Positions 46,385 through 55,434 of a stretch of 64,000 bases of DNA are shown piece after piece. The stretch lies in assembly GCA_910577225.1 (NCBI GenBank), contig CAJTMV010000004.1, forward strand, positions 123,706 to 187,705, written 5' to 3'. Below the pieces are notes generated by a model that was not told the DNA's origin, did not search any database, and worked only from the letters and a program-made list of their open reading frames with translations. Within the stretch, counting starts at the first letter, position 1. Each line of letters opens with the position of its first letter. A program made the position numbers and the translations under genes. This stretch comes from an uncultured Eubacterium sp. GTDB lineage: Bacteria; Bacillota; Clostridia; Lachnospirales; Lachnospiraceae.

Positions 46385-46467
46385 TGTACAGAAACGGTCA
46401 ACTGCATTATAATAGTATTATCAAAAGTTGAAAGGCATCCTTGTGTATGCAGGAAGGAGCGGGTATT

Positions 46468-47091
46468 ATGAGCAATTATGTTATTACAATCGGAAGAGAA
46501 TTTGAAAGTCTTGGAAAAGATGTAGGCTTAAAACTAAGCGAGCTGCTTGGAATAAAATGTTATGATAAAGAGTTACTAAGCCGCGCAGCAAAAGAAAGCG
46601 GGTTATGTGAAGAAATTTTTCATTCACAGGATGAAAAACCAACGAGCAGTTTTTTATATTCACTCGTTATGGATACGTATTCAGCGACCGGATATACAGC
46701 AGCGCCATTTTTGGATATGCCGCTGAATCACAAAATTTTTCTTGCACAGTTCGACACAATTAAAAAGCTGGCTGAAGAAGAATCATGCATTATTGTCGGG
46801 CGGTGCGCAGACTATGCGTTAAGCGAGTTTCCACGTACCATCAATACATTTATCCATGCAGATCCGGAATTTCGCATAAAAAACGCAATGGACGAATTCC
46901 ACGTCAATGAGTCTAAGGCAAAAGACATGATCAATAAAAAAGATAAACAGCGTTCCAGCTACTATAACTATTATTCCAATAAAAAATGGGGAAATTCCAG
47001 ATCTTATGATCTGACGCTGAACTCTGCAAAGCTCGGCGTTGACGGATGCGTGGATATGATTTTGCGTTATAAGGAACTTGTGGGTTATTAA
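46468..47091 (+). CDS. Cytidylate kinase-like family protein
   Basis: 207-residue P-loop protein of the family related to Cmk (PF13189-type). N-terminal VITIGREFESLGKDVGLKL is the modified P-loop, followed by KCYDKELL and the strand CIIVGRCADYAL. The lid is short and positively charged (NKKDKQRSSYYNYYSNKKWG). Substrate unproved: many genomes carry it alongside a true cmk. ATG at 46468 follows GGAAGGAG. A likely TATAAT lies at 46408-46413. Confidence 0.85.
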   Translation: MSNYVITIGREFESLGKDVGLKLSELLGIKCYDKELLSRAAKESGLCEEIFHSQDEKPTSSFLYSLVMDTYSATGYTAAPFLDMPLNHKIFLAQFDTIKKLAEEESCIIVGRCADYALSEFPRTINTFIHADPEFRIKNAMDEFHVNESKAKDMINKKDKQRSSYYNYYSNKKWGNSRSYDLTLNSAKLGVDGCVDMILRYKELVGY

Positions 47092-47239
47092 TTTGGCAGA
47101 TATGAAATTATCAGATATAAAATTAACGGATATGAAATGCCCGGACATCTGATACATGTACACGAATATAAGAAGATGTGTATTTGAATATGTGAATGCG
47201 GTACACAAATATCAAAGTCACAGAATTGTTTTTATTTTA

Positions 47240-47297
47240 AAGCCATATGACGAAAAGAGCAGGCCGTTTCTGCCTGTGTATGGAAGTCATATGGCTT
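47240..47297. repeat. Imperfect cruciform element A
   Basis: 12-bp arms AAGCCATATGAC (47240-47251) and GTCATATGGCTT (47286-47297) enclose an inner CAGGC/GCCTG stem. No T-run on either side marks it as a standard terminator. Confidence 0.7.
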
Positions 47298-47311
47298 ATC
47301 TGCTAATCTGT

Positions 47312-47345
47312 AACTATTCGCAAAAGGACACTTTTGCGAATAGTT
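47312..47345. terminator. Perfect 15-bp inverted repeat after dtd
   Basis: AACTATTCGCAAAAG, loop GACA, CTTTTGCGAATAGTT. It begins 5 bp beyond the dtd stop codon and could end its transcription, though the U-tract is missing. Confidence 0.55.
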
Positions 47346-47349
47346 GGGG

Positions 47350-47796
47350 TTATAATTCATCCGAATCCAGTATAATCGTAAACGGCCCGTCATTCAGCAG
47401 CTGTACCTTCATATCTGCGCCAAATTCTCCTGTGGCAACATGCGAATTTTTTTCCCGGCATTTTTGAATCACGTATGTATACAAATCATCTGCCAGATCT
47501 GGTGCGCCGGCTCTTATAAATGACGGCCGGTTGCCTTTGCGGCAGTCTGCATATAACGTAAACTGGGATACGAGCAGCAATCCGCCGTCTACAGCGTCCA
47601 GAGACAGATTCGTCTTTCCGTCTGCATCTTCAAAAATACGCAGTCCCAGCATCTTGCGAATCATTTTATCTGCGATTTCTTTGGTATCCGTATCGCATAC
47701 GCCGATCAGTACCAAAAAACCTCTGCCGATTTCTCCTATAATTTTCTGATCTACAGTGACCGATGCATGTGAAACTCTTTGTATTACAAACTTCAT
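47350..47796 (-). CDS. dtd: D-aminoacyl-tRNA deacylase
   Basis: Hydrolyses D-amino acids, and glycine from tRNA-Ala, off mischarged tRNA. 148 residues, standard length. The chirality-proofreading motifs are present: [17 protein letters not shown] and, near the C terminus, [13 protein letters not shown] in place of the usual NxGPVT. AAGGAG lies before the ATG. Single gene on the minus strand. Confidence 0.95.
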   Translation of the reverse strand: MKFVIQRVSHASVTVDQKIIGEIGRGFLVLIGVCDTDTKEIADKMIRKMLGLRIFEDADGKTNLSLDAVDGGLLLVSQFTLYADCRKGNRPSFIRAGAPDLADDLYTYVIQKCREKNSHVATGEFGADMKVQLLNDGPFTIILDSDEL

Positions 47797-47830
47797 TTTT
47801 TCTCTCCTTTTTCAACTGTCTGACAGTTTT

Positions 47831-47882
47831 TCATTCTGATGCAGAATCTGCCGAATCAGCTGCAAATCCTGCGTCAGAATGA
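47831..47882. terminator. Inverted repeat between SGNH gene and dtd
   Basis: CATTCTGATGCAG and CTGCGTCAGAATG pair over 13 bp with one mismatch across a loop of about 26 bases. It stands downstream of the SGNH gene on the minus strand and may terminate it. Confidence 0.4.
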
Positions 47883-47907
47883 TTATAACAAAAGTCTGCG
47901 AAAAATT

Positions 47908-49290
47908 CTATGATTTCATATATTTCTTTGTTTTATCAAACCCTGCTCCGCCGATGACGCATTTTGCGATTTTATCATATACGACAAAGTTCAGTCCCTG
48001 ATCCGTATAGGAATATTCTTTCTGATCCACCATGACAGATACGGCGTTTTTGCTGCTTTGAATCGTCAGATCGGATGCGCCAAGGTCAAAATGTTTAAAA
48101 TACGCCTCTCCCGCTTCCCCTGTAAAAATACATACGCCGTCCTCGTATACGGCAGCTTTTCCGCCCGGATTCTCATAACCGATCATGACACACTGATCCA
48201 GGCCGCTCATTGCACGAATATATTCTTTTAATGAATCTGCCGATTTTAGTATTCTTTTGTTTTCTTCCGCATGCTGAAACAGGATACTGATGTCCTCCCA
48301 GTGCCTGTAGCGTTCGTCATTGCGCCGATCCGGCAGATCAAACTGTTCGGTAATGATCTGCGCCAGATAACCGGTATATTTGATACTTCCCCTATAATTT
48401 AAATGGGACGCCTCAAACAAATCGGCCGCATAATCGATCTGTAGTCTGCTGTCATAATTCGCATCTGTAAACGGAACGTCATATTCCTGCGCAATGGTAT
48501 AAATATAATTATACGACTGCTGTTTTTCCAGCGTATGATTTGCATAAGGCGCATTGACAAAAAGAAGCCGGATCTGTTTGCTTTTACATAGTTCAATCAA
48601 TTTGCGCAGATAGGTTTCGGTGCGTTTCGTAATAGAGCCGATTTTCGCAAAACCGGTCTGATCCACGTTGCTCCATCTCTCCAGCTCGCTTTTGGAAATC
48701 TTTGTATAATCCGGCTTATATCCGTTATATCGCAGCCGCTTTGTATTCGAATAGTCCTGTCTGGTCAGTTCTGCGTATCTGGTATGATAATAAGGAAAAG
48801 AAAAAAATGCGCCGATTGCGTCCAGCTGTTTTCCTTCGCTGTTTACCGCCCGAATCGCGTTCCATTTCGTTTTGGAAGGCTTCATACTAATCAGGCTTGG
48901 CCAGGAGGCGGCGCCTACATCTGCCGCCCTTTGATATAAGGTACAGATATCAAATACAACCAGCTTCGGCGACTGTGTCTTAAGCGCTTCTTCCAGAAAA
49001 TAATAGCTCATCCAGACCGGCTGCCCCGGTGATGCGAGCAGATAGCTGGCAATACCATAATCGTCATACAGCATACACGTATGCACACTGTAATATACGT
49101 GGCTGCTTCCAATAAACAATGCGTCTACCGTATGCTCCTCCAAGTTATAAAAATCCGTCAGCTGAATACACCCCTGACTTGTCCGATTTAAAGTGACTTT
49201 ATTCAGACTGATGACGATTAGAAACATCAGACTAAAAACAAAAACGGAACCTGCAATTTTTTTTATTTTCCACATACTTTCGTTTTTCAT
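47908..49290 (-). CDS. SGNH-hydrolase-like protein (AlgJ/DltD type) of an O-acylation pair
   Basis: 460-residue protein with an N-terminal membrane anchor (about 10-30) and an extracytoplasmic SGNH-like domain: DALFIGSSHVYYSVH carries the GSSH block and the C-terminal Asp/His region is FEASHLNYRGSIKY. Located 15 bp after an MBOAT acyltransferase on the same strand, the arrangement known for AlgI-AlgJ/X and PatA-PatB, where the MBOAT passes an acyl group across the membrane and the SGNH partner transfers it to a wall polymer or exopolysaccharide. Target unknown. Confidence 0.8.
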   Translation of the reverse strand: MKNESMWKIKKIAGSVFVFSLMFLIVISLNKVTLNRTSQGCIQLTDFYNLEEHTVDALFIGSSHVYYSVHTCMLYDDYGIASYLLASPGQPVWMSYYFLEEALKTQSPKLVVFDICTLYQRAADVGAASWPSLISMKPSKTKWNAIRAVNSEGKQLDAIGAFFSFPYYHTRYAELTRQDYSNTKRLRYNGYKPDYTKISKSELERWSNVDQTGFAKIGSITKRTETYLRKLIELCKSKQIRLLFVNAPYANHTLEKQQSYNYIYTIAQEYDVPFTDANYDSRLQIDYAADLFEASHLNYRGSIKYTGYLAQIITEQFDLPDRRNDERYRHWEDISILFQHAEENKRILKSADSLKEYIRAMSGLDQCVMIGYENPGGKAAVYEDGVCIFTGEAGEAYFKHFDLGASDLTIQSSKNAVSVMVDQKEYSYTDQGLNFVVYDKIAKCVIGGAGFDKTKKYMKS

Positions 49291-49305
49291 AATGTCTGAC
49301 AGCTC

Positions 49306-50814
49306 CTAAAATTGAAAATAAATAAATTGTCCGGCATCATATCCCGGGCCATAAATCCCAAACAAAAAAATGAATGCAAATAATACGGCAACGGTAAGCC
49401 AGCGAAACCACGCACACTGTTTTGTCAAAAACGAATCCAGGGACTCGTTGTTTTTATATTTTACGATACTGATCAGTAACAGGATGAGCAAAGACAGCAT
49501 AAGTATATTCATCTCCGTCCGTTCCAGCCCCAGCTCGTAGATGCTCCCGTCTGATAACGCCCACAGGTTCGGCTTTGTAAAAAGCCTTTTTACATAACCG
49601 CATGCCTGTGACATCGACTTTGCCCGAAAGAAAATCCAGGCAAACGATGCGAGAAGAAACGTCAGCGCCGCCTGTCCGAATCGAAAACTAAACGAATCTG
49701 TTTTTGTATGTGTCCGAACATACAAATTGTTTCGAAATTCCCTTGTTTCTGCTCCAACAACCTGGAAAAAGCCGTGAATACCGCCCCAGACAACAAAATG
49801 CCAGCTCGCTCCATGCCAGAGTCCGCTTACCAGAAACGTAACCATCATATTAAAATGCTGCCGCAGCCGCCCACACCGGCTGCCTCCCAGCGGGATATAC
49901 AAATAATCTTTAAACCAGGTACTTAACGAGATGTGCCACCGCCTCCAGAAATCACGAATACTGCACGCAAAATACGGCGTATTAAAATTTTCCATCAGCG
50001 TAAATCCCATAACACGGGCAGCACCGATTGCGATCGTGGAATAACTTGCAAAATCACAATAAATCTGAATTGAAAAAGCGGCTGCAGCTGCCGCCAGTTC
50101 GACTGTTCCATAAAAATACCAGGAATCGAATACCGTATTCACCAGAATCGCGATCCGGTCTGCAATGACCAGTTTTTGAAAAAATCCCCATAGCATAATC
50201 TGAAGACCGCCTGCAATTCTTTCATACTGAAATAACTCTCTGGATTTTATAATATCTATCTGCCCAATCTGCTGCAGCAGATTTTTGGACCGCTCGATCG
50301 GCCCTGCTACCAGCTGCGGAAAAAAGGAAACAAACAACGCGTATTTTAATATGTTGCGCTCCGGCTCGATATCATGTCGGTACACATCGACGGTATACCC
50401 AAGCGCCTGAAACGTATAAAACGAAATCCCTACCGGCAATATCACATCAAACGGTTTTTCGATTGCCAAAAACCCTGCCCGGCTTAAAATATGATTCACA
50501 TTTGAAAGTGCAAAGTCAAAGTATTTGAAAAATCCCAAAATGCCTAAATTTACAATAAAACTAACGGCGACAATCCATTTGCGGATCCGTGAAGAACCTT
50601 CTCTCGTCTGCGGATATTTTCCAAGCAGATAACCGCTTAGCCAGGTAACGATTGTTGAAAATGCAATCAGCAAAGCATATGCCGCATTCCAGCTCATGTA
50701 AAAATAGTAGCTTGCTGCAAGCAGCCAGAGGTATCTTATTTTTCTGGGAACAATAAAATAAATGAATGTAACCGTTGGAAAAAATATTAAAAAATGAAAC
50801 GAATTAAATAGCAT
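49306..50814 (-). CDS. MBOAT family O-acyltransferase (AlgI/DltB-like)
   Basis: About 502 residues with ten or more membrane segments. Family marks: FHFLIFFPTVTFIYFIVP at the N terminus, FVSFFPQLVAGPIER, RRWHISLSTWFKDYLYIPLGG and the catalytic-His block SGLWHGASWHFVVWGGIHG. The ATG at 50814 is chosen: it follows GGAG at 8 bp and the protein then starts as the family does. A longer frame back to 51330 is open but would overlap the divergent ttcA-like gene and has no family similarity. Partner of the SGNH protein. Confidence 0.9.
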   Translation of the reverse strand: MLFNSFHFLIFFPTVTFIYFIVPRKIRYLWLLAASYYFYMSWNAAYALLIAFSTIVTWLSGYLLGKYPQTREGSSRIRKWIVAVSFIVNLGILGFFKYFDFALSNVNHILSRAGFLAIEKPFDVILPVGISFYTFQALGYTVDVYRHDIEPERNILKYALFVSFFPQLVAGPIERSKNLLQQIGQIDIIKSRELFQYERIAGGLQIMLWGFFQKLVIADRIAILVNTVFDSWYFYGTVELAAAAAAFSIQIYCDFASYSTIAIGAARVMGFTLMENFNTPYFACSIRDFWRRWHISLSTWFKDYLYIPLGGSRCGRLRQHFNMMVTFLVSGLWHGASWHFVVWGGIHGFFQVVGAETREFRNNLYVRTHTKTDSFSFRFGQAALTFLLASFAWIFFRAKSMSQACGYVKRLFTKPNLWALSDGSIYELGLERTEMNILMLSLLILLLISIVKYKNNESLDSFLTKQCAWFRWLTVAVLFAFIFLFGIYGPGYDAGQFIYFQF

Positions 50815-51036
50815 GATTCCATCTCCGGGTTTTGTCGTATATTGCTCATCGCGTATACACGCTGCTCTTATAGATGTTCTTCCCATTCCATGGAGAATTA
50901 TGCATGTTGTTAAAAATAAAATGGAACCGCTGCCTTCGTATGCAATGGTCAGACTCCCCTCCCCTGCAGAAACAAAATATTTACTTTTTTCACCGGCTGT
51001 TGTATAATAGGAAAAGTTAAAAAATGGGAGGCAGCT

Positions 51037-51768
51037 ATGGACCTGAAACATCTGCTTAGTTATGTGCGGCGGGCCGTTGACGATTTTAATCTGATAGAGA
51101 ACAATGACAGGATTGCGGTCGGCATTTCCGGCGGAAAGGATTCCCTTACTCTGCTCTATGCCCTGCAGCAGCTGCAGCGCTTTTATCCAAAACATTTTGA
51201 ACTCGAGGCATTTACCGTTCATCCTGGTTTTCCTGAATTTCATCTGGAACCGGTTGCGGATTTTTGTGAAACTCTGCACGTACCTTATGCGGTGATTCCC
51301 ACTCAGATTCAGGAAATTGTATCCGGCCATAAAAACGCTTCAAACCCCTGCTCTCTTTGTGCAAAGCTGCGGAAAGGAGCGCTGAATCAGGCAGCGTTAA
51401 GTCATGGATGCAACAAAGTGGCTTATGGCCATCATCGGGATGATCTGATCGAAACCATGCTGCTGTCTTTATTTTTTGAAGGTCGTTTTCATTCTTTTTC
51501 ACCTAAAACAGACTGGGAACGGACAGGCTTAACGCTGATTCGCCCACTGACGTATGTACCAGAGGCGAGATTATCCGGATTTTTAAATAAATATCCGCTT
51601 CCGGTAGTAAAAAACCCCTGTCCGGCAGACGGACATACCAAACGGCAGTATGTGAAAGACCTGCTTCGTACCTTAAATACGCAGTATCCCGGTATCAAAG
51701 ACAGAATGTTTACAGCGATTCAGAATGCATCTTTCGACGACTGGCCGGAAAACCATTGTAAAAATTAA
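51037..51768 (+). CDS. TtcA family tRNA thiolation-type ATP pyrophosphatase
   Basis: PP-loop ATPase of the TtcA/TilS superfamily, 243 residues. PP-loop VGISGGKDSLTLLYAL, a CxxC pair CSLCAKLRKG and GHHRDDLIETMLLSLFFEGR, with a distal cysteine near NPCPADG. In the family these cysteines hold an iron-sulfur cluster for 2-thiolation of cytidine 32 in tRNA. Exact product not certain because Clostridia carry several paralogues. GGGAGG precedes the ATG. Confidence 0.88.
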   Translation: MDLKHLLSYVRRAVDDFNLIENNDRIAVGISGGKDSLTLLYALQQLQRFYPKHFELEAFTVHPGFPEFHLEPVADFCETLHVPYAVIPTQIQEIVSGHKNASNPCSLCAKLRKGALNQAALSHGCNKVAYGHHRDDLIETMLLSLFFEGRFHSFSPKTDWERTGLTLIRPLTYVPEARLSGFLNKYPLPVVKNPCPADGHTKRQYVKDLLRTLNTQYPGIKDRMFTAIQNASFDDWPENHCKN

Positions 51769-51777
51769 CCCTGGATA

Positions 51778-52857
51778 ATGAAAGTGAACGTAACGATTAT
51801 GGAAAAATCTTACCATGAAAAAATAAAAATTGAAAATGAATTAAAACTTCGGGCAATGACAAAAGAACTGCCGCGTTTCTGCCAGGAGTTCTTTCTGGGA
51901 ACCGAGCATACGACCTCTTCCCGTACCAGACTTGCATACGCGTATGATCTTGGCATTTTCTTTTCCTTTTTACATGAAAATAATCCTGTCTGCAGAAAAT
52001 ACGAGATTCCCAGTATCCCGATTTCCTTTTTGGATATGATCACGCCGTTAGATATCGAAGAATACCTGAACTATTTAAAGGTGTATACAAAAGACGGCGT
52101 GGAACATACAAATGATGAACGTGGCATCTCCAGAAAACTGGCAAGCCTTCGGAGCTTTTACAACTACTTTTTCAGAAAGCAGATGATTACCTCAAATCCG
52201 CCGGATCTGGTAAAAACTCCAAAGCTCCATGAAAAAGAAATTATTCGTCTGGATGTGGATGAAGTCGCGATGCTTTTGGATGAAGTAGAATCCGGAGAAA
52301 AATTAACGGCGCATCAGCTCGCTTATCATGAACAGACAAAGCTGCGCGATCTTGCCCTGCTTTCTCTTTTGCTTGGAACCGGAATCCGTGTATCGGAATG
52401 CGTCGGCATTGATCTTACAGATCTTGATTTTAAAAACAACGGCGTAAAAGTACATCGAAAAGGCGGCGCTGAAGTAATCGTTTATTATAACGATGAAGTG
52501 GCGGATGCACTTTTAGACTATCTGGAGCTGCGTAATGAAACTGAAGCTGTGGAAGGTCATACAAACGCGCTGTTTTTATCCATGCAGCGCAAACGAATGA
52601 GCGTCCGTTCGGTAGAAAAACTGGTAAAGAAATATGCGCAGCTTGTTACAACTGTAAAGCGTATCACACCGCATAAGCTGCGCAGTACTTTCGGCACCAA
52701 TCTGTATCAGGAAACCGGAGATATTTATCTGGTTGCAGATGTGCTCGGACATAAAGACGTCAATACAACCAGACGTCATTACGCGGCTCAGGCGGACGCC
52801 AGAAGAAGACAGGCTGCCAAAATGATCCAGCTGCGTGAAAACGGTATGGACAGTTAG
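51778..52857 (+). CDS. Tyrosine recombinase, XerS/XerD-like
   Basis: 359-residue tyrosine recombinase. N-terminal SAM-like arm (about 15-145) and C-terminal catalytic domain (about 165-350). Catalytic residues seen: Arg204 in GTGIRVSE, His299 and Arg302 in HKLRSTFG, His325 in LGHKDVNTT, and nucleophile Tyr335 in RRHYA. Length and arrangement are like XerS, which acts alone in chromosome dimer resolution. The ATG at 51778 or 51799 may be used; neither has a good ribosome site. No att or transposon neighbours are visible, which favours a housekeeping enzyme. Confidence 0.88.
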   Translation: MKVNVTIMEKSYHEKIKIENELKLRAMTKELPRFCQEFFLGTEHTTSSRTRLAYAYDLGIFFSFLHENNPVCRKYEIPSIPISFLDMITPLDIEEYLNYLKVYTKDGVEHTNDERGISRKLASLRSFYNYFFRKQMITSNPPDLVKTPKLHEKEIIRLDVDEVAMLLDEVESGEKLTAHQLAYHEQTKLRDLALLSLLLGTGIRVSECVGIDLTDLDFKNNGVKVHRKGGAEVIVYYNDEVADALLDYLELRNETEAVEGHTNALFLSMQRKRMSVRSVEKLVKKYAQLVTTVKRITPHKLRSTFGTNLYQETGDIYLVADVLGHKDVNTTRRHYAAQADARRRQAAKMIQLRENGMDS

Positions 52858-52879
52858 CAACGTTAACTGTCCTTCTTTT
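52848..52879. terminator. Terminator between recombinase and PlsC
   Basis: GGACAGTTA, loop GCAACGT, TAACTGTCC followed by a T-rich tract. It includes the recombinase stop codon and lies between convergent genes. Confidence 0.8.
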
Positions 52880-52892
52880 GCGATAACGTTTC

Positions 52893-53606
52893 CTATGTAT
52901 ACGCTGCAATTTCCTCTTCAATCCTTGTTTTCACGAGTCTGGCAATTTCCTGTGTTTTCATTCCCCTGTATTCTTCATAGGAAATCGGCTTTAAAAAATG
53001 CACCTGCGCAGTAACCGGCTTCACATTTAAGCTGTTAAACACCTGAAAGGAATCGATCAGCGCAACCGGTACAATCGGCGCTTTTGACATCGTTGCGCTT
53101 TTGAAGCTGCCGGGTTTAAAATCAGCGACCCGATTCTTATTATTAAACTCATAGCCTCCTTCCGGAAACAAAATATAACGGTTCCCTTCCTTCACTTCAT
53201 TCGCAACCTCACGAATAATCGTCATTGCCTGCCGGACATCCGTTTTATCCAGACGTTTGCCTTCCAGCAAATCTATAAATTCACGTACAAGTATCGATTT
53301 GGATTTTTTAATATCCATTACAATAGAACACGGCAATTCATGGCATAATAAAATTGCAAGCGCATCAAACTTCCCCTGGTGATTCGGATACATAATATAT
53401 CCCCCATCTTCCGGCAGATTCTCTTTCCCATAACAAACCGTCCGGATTTTACCCGTATGACACATAATACGTATCGCCTGCCGATTCAGTTCATATCGCT
53501 GCTCTTTCGAATATTTCTCCGGATGATCCGCTTTGTAACGCATTCTTGTAATCATAAATGGGGCACGGAACAGGTTCAGAAGAATCACATATAAAAATCT
53601 TAACAT
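52893..53606 (-). CDS. plsC: 1-acyl-sn-glycerol-3-phosphate acyltransferase (PlsC-like)
   Basis: Membrane acyltransferase that makes phosphatidic acid. About 237 residues. One N-terminal hydrophobic segment, then the family motifs: H-x4-D as NHQGKFDA, the FPEGGYEF block and the APIVPVALIDSF block. The ATG at 53606 has AAGG 8 bp upstream; a GTG at 53615 is a less likely start. It is the last clearly housekeeping gene before the AT-rich accessory stretch. Confidence 0.9.
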   Translation of the reverse strand: MLRFLYVILLNLFRAPFMITRMRYKADHPEKYSKEQRYELNRQAIRIMCHTGKIRTVCYGKENLPEDGGYIMYPNHQGKFDALAILLCHELPCSIVMDIKKSKSILVREFIDLLEGKRLDKTDVRQAMTIIREVANEVKEGNRYILFPEGGYEFNNKNRVADFKPGSFKSATMSKAPIVPVALIDSFQVFNSLNVKPVTAQVHFLKPISYEEYRGMKTQEIARLVKTRIEEEIAAYT

Positions 53607-54128
53607 TGCATACACCTTATCTCATAAAAATTATCCACTGGTTTCTATTGTGCTAACATAGACAATAGTGTAGCACAGAATGAAAAATAATTCTATTCAT
53701 TTTTAGAGATTTCCTCTGTCTGTTGCCTTCAGGCAATGGTACCTTTACTCTTTCATACATCCAGACTTCTCTAAATGGTTCGTCTGTTAACAGACAGCTG
53801 CCCGGCCATTTCAGTAGTTGTAATAGATGCAATTTCTTTCATCAAAGCTAAAATTTTTTATTTCTATTGTGACATCTGCAACATCTTTTGTGACCTTTAG
53901 GCTTTGGTATCTAAAACTTTGTCACTTTGGAAGGTAAAAAATTTCACCGTGGCATCTTCTCCATGAGCAATATGCGCAGGATTATCCGCTCGAGGATTTT
54001 GCATACAACCTGAATCTTCTGAATACCTTTCATATAATCTCAAGGGTAAGCACAAGAATTCGTCCATAATGAAGTATGACACTTCCCCCGCCTGGCCTCC
54101 TTTGCTATAACATTGTCTATTTCCTATT
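53607..54128. other. Intergenic AT-rich stretch
   Basis: About 520 bp without a supported gene. It holds a perfect 14-bp palindrome GTCTGTTAACAGAC at 53782-53795 and a small TTGCC/GGCAA hairpin near 53725. A minus-strand reading frame of 84 codons at 53897-54151 overlaps the next gene and has no credible start; it may be a degraded remnant. Confidence 0.5.
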
Positions 54129-55058
54129 TTACACTGTCTGACACTCTGCAATCAACTCTACTTCTGCAATAGTAAGTCCTGAATACTTCGCAACTTTATC
54201 AATTGGCAATTCACCATCCTGCAACATTCTGAGCGCCGCCTCTTTTTTAGCTTCATCTTTCCCTTTATCTATTCCTTTATTCAAGATTGTCCTTGCTTCT
54301 GTCTCAATTAATGCTCCGCTCATCATTCCACCTATCCCTTTCTGCACATTCTCATACTTCTGTGCAATTTCTCTGATCACGTCGCCAGAAAGTTCTATAA
54401 TTGTACGTTTGTCAAACGCTCCAATAATCTCTTCCTGCTCCAGTTTATCAAGTCTCTCCAATATATTTCGGTACTCTGCCTTCAACTGTGCCAATCTTTG
54501 TTCATTACTATTATACACCTCAAAGTTCTTTTCGTGTAAAAAAATATAAAACGGAATTAACAGTAACAGGCCTTTTGAAAAAATATCTTCCAGAGTATAT
54601 TCCTGTACCTTCATAATCGGAACATCATACCCTACAGTGCCACCTGGAGTTTTTATCACATACCGCATTTTATCAGGTGTCTTTTTATAATTCCTTAGAT
54701 ATAGGACTGCTGTATTTGGAAATGTCACTGTTAATGTTTCATTGATGACTTCACCTTCATCTAAAGCGATCTGAGCGTCATACTCAAACAACCTGATTGT
54801 CATACGTCCATCCGGCAGGCTGCTTTCACATTCCAGATGGTATTTCTTCTTTTTCTTCCCATAGATTATGAAATTAGTATCCGTTATCCTTTCCTTCTCT
54901 GCTGCATTCTGCTGGTCAATAAAATGCTCGTTGGGATGAAACTCTATCAATTCGTTCCCTGTATAGCTTTCCTTGAAAATCTCATTAATCACCGGGATAA
55001 TCATCTGCCGACAATCATTTAAAATTGTTCGAAATGCTCCGTCATATATATTTCCCAT
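54129..55058 (-). CDS. Rpn/PD-(D/E)XK nuclease family protein
   Basis: 309-residue member of the large family of Rpn-like (recombination-promoting nuclease, former transposase_31) proteins common in gut Clostridia. N-terminal nuclease core: FHPNEHF, then ITDTNFIIYG and KYHLECESSLPDGRM, with Asp and Glu-x-Glu spacing of a PD-(D/E)XK site. A central hydrophobic block (FSKGLLLLIPFYIF), a helical region and the characteristic C-terminal tail KEAALRMLQDGELPIDKVAK follow. GGAGG precedes the ATG. Such genes are often multicopy and variable; their cellular role is not settled. Confidence 0.85.
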   Translation of the reverse strand: MGNIYDGAFRTILNDCRQMIIPVINEIFKESYTGNELIEFHPNEHFIDQQNAAEKERITDTNFIIYGKKKKKYHLECESSLPDGRMTIRLFEYDAQIALDEGEVINETLTVTFPNTAVLYLRNYKKTPDKMRYVIKTPGGTVGYDVPIMKVQEYTLEDIFSKGLLLLIPFYIFLHEKNFEVYNSNEQRLAQLKAEYRNILERLDKLEQEEIIGAFDKRTIIELSGDVIREIAQKYENVQKGIGGMMSGALIETEARTILNKGIDKGKDEAKKEAALRMLQDGELPIDKVAKYSGLTIAEVELIAECQTV

Positions 55059-55085
55059 AAACCATCCTCCGTATTTCTCATTACT

Positions 55086-55114
55086 ATCCTATCATTTTCA
55101 TATCGCGCACGCAA
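55086..55114 (-). promoter_or_regulatory. Possible promoter of the Rpn-like gene
   Basis: Minus strand TTGCGT (55114-55109), 17-bp spacer, TAGGAT (55091-55086). Confidence 0.4.
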
Positions 55115-55434
55115 CTACACATATACAATTTAAATTCTTTCAAATCCTCTGTATTTAATTTATCGCTTCTATTTACCCTAAGCCGGAGCAAATTGATAGT
55201 AAATTAGGATCCAGCTTACTTTCTCCTTTACTTCATCCTGTCTGCAAATATAATATTGGATCGTAAATTATTTTCCTCTGATGTATTTTCTTATTCTATA
55301 AATGATTGATATCAGGCTTTTTTATCCAGTAACCACATCATTATTTTGCAGAATTATAGGAATGCATGTTCAATAGTTTCTCTCAATAAATATTTTCATT
55401 GCCTTTGCTAAAAATTCTTTAAAGATCCAAACTG
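55115..55434. other. Intergenic AT-rich stretch
   Basis: About 320 bp between two leftward genes. I see no gene, hairpin or clear signal in it other than the promoter noted to its left. Confidence 0.5.

Noticed and set aside
50815..51330. 172-codon N-terminal extension of the MBOAT gene
   Set aside because: It overlaps the divergent TtcA-like gene, shows no membrane or family pattern, and a good start with GGAG exists at 50814.
51778..52857. Phage or transposon integrase
   Set aside because: No phage, conjugation or cargo genes and no flanking direct repeats were seen; the length fits Xer proteins.
53897..54151. 84-codon minus-strand frame as a gene
   Set aside because: It overlaps the Rpn-like gene's 3' end, lacks a ribosome site and has no recognisable domain; kept only as a possible remnant.
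54129..55058. Active insertion sequence
   Set aside because: Although the family is sometimes labelled transposase, no terminal inverted repeats or target duplications are visible around it.
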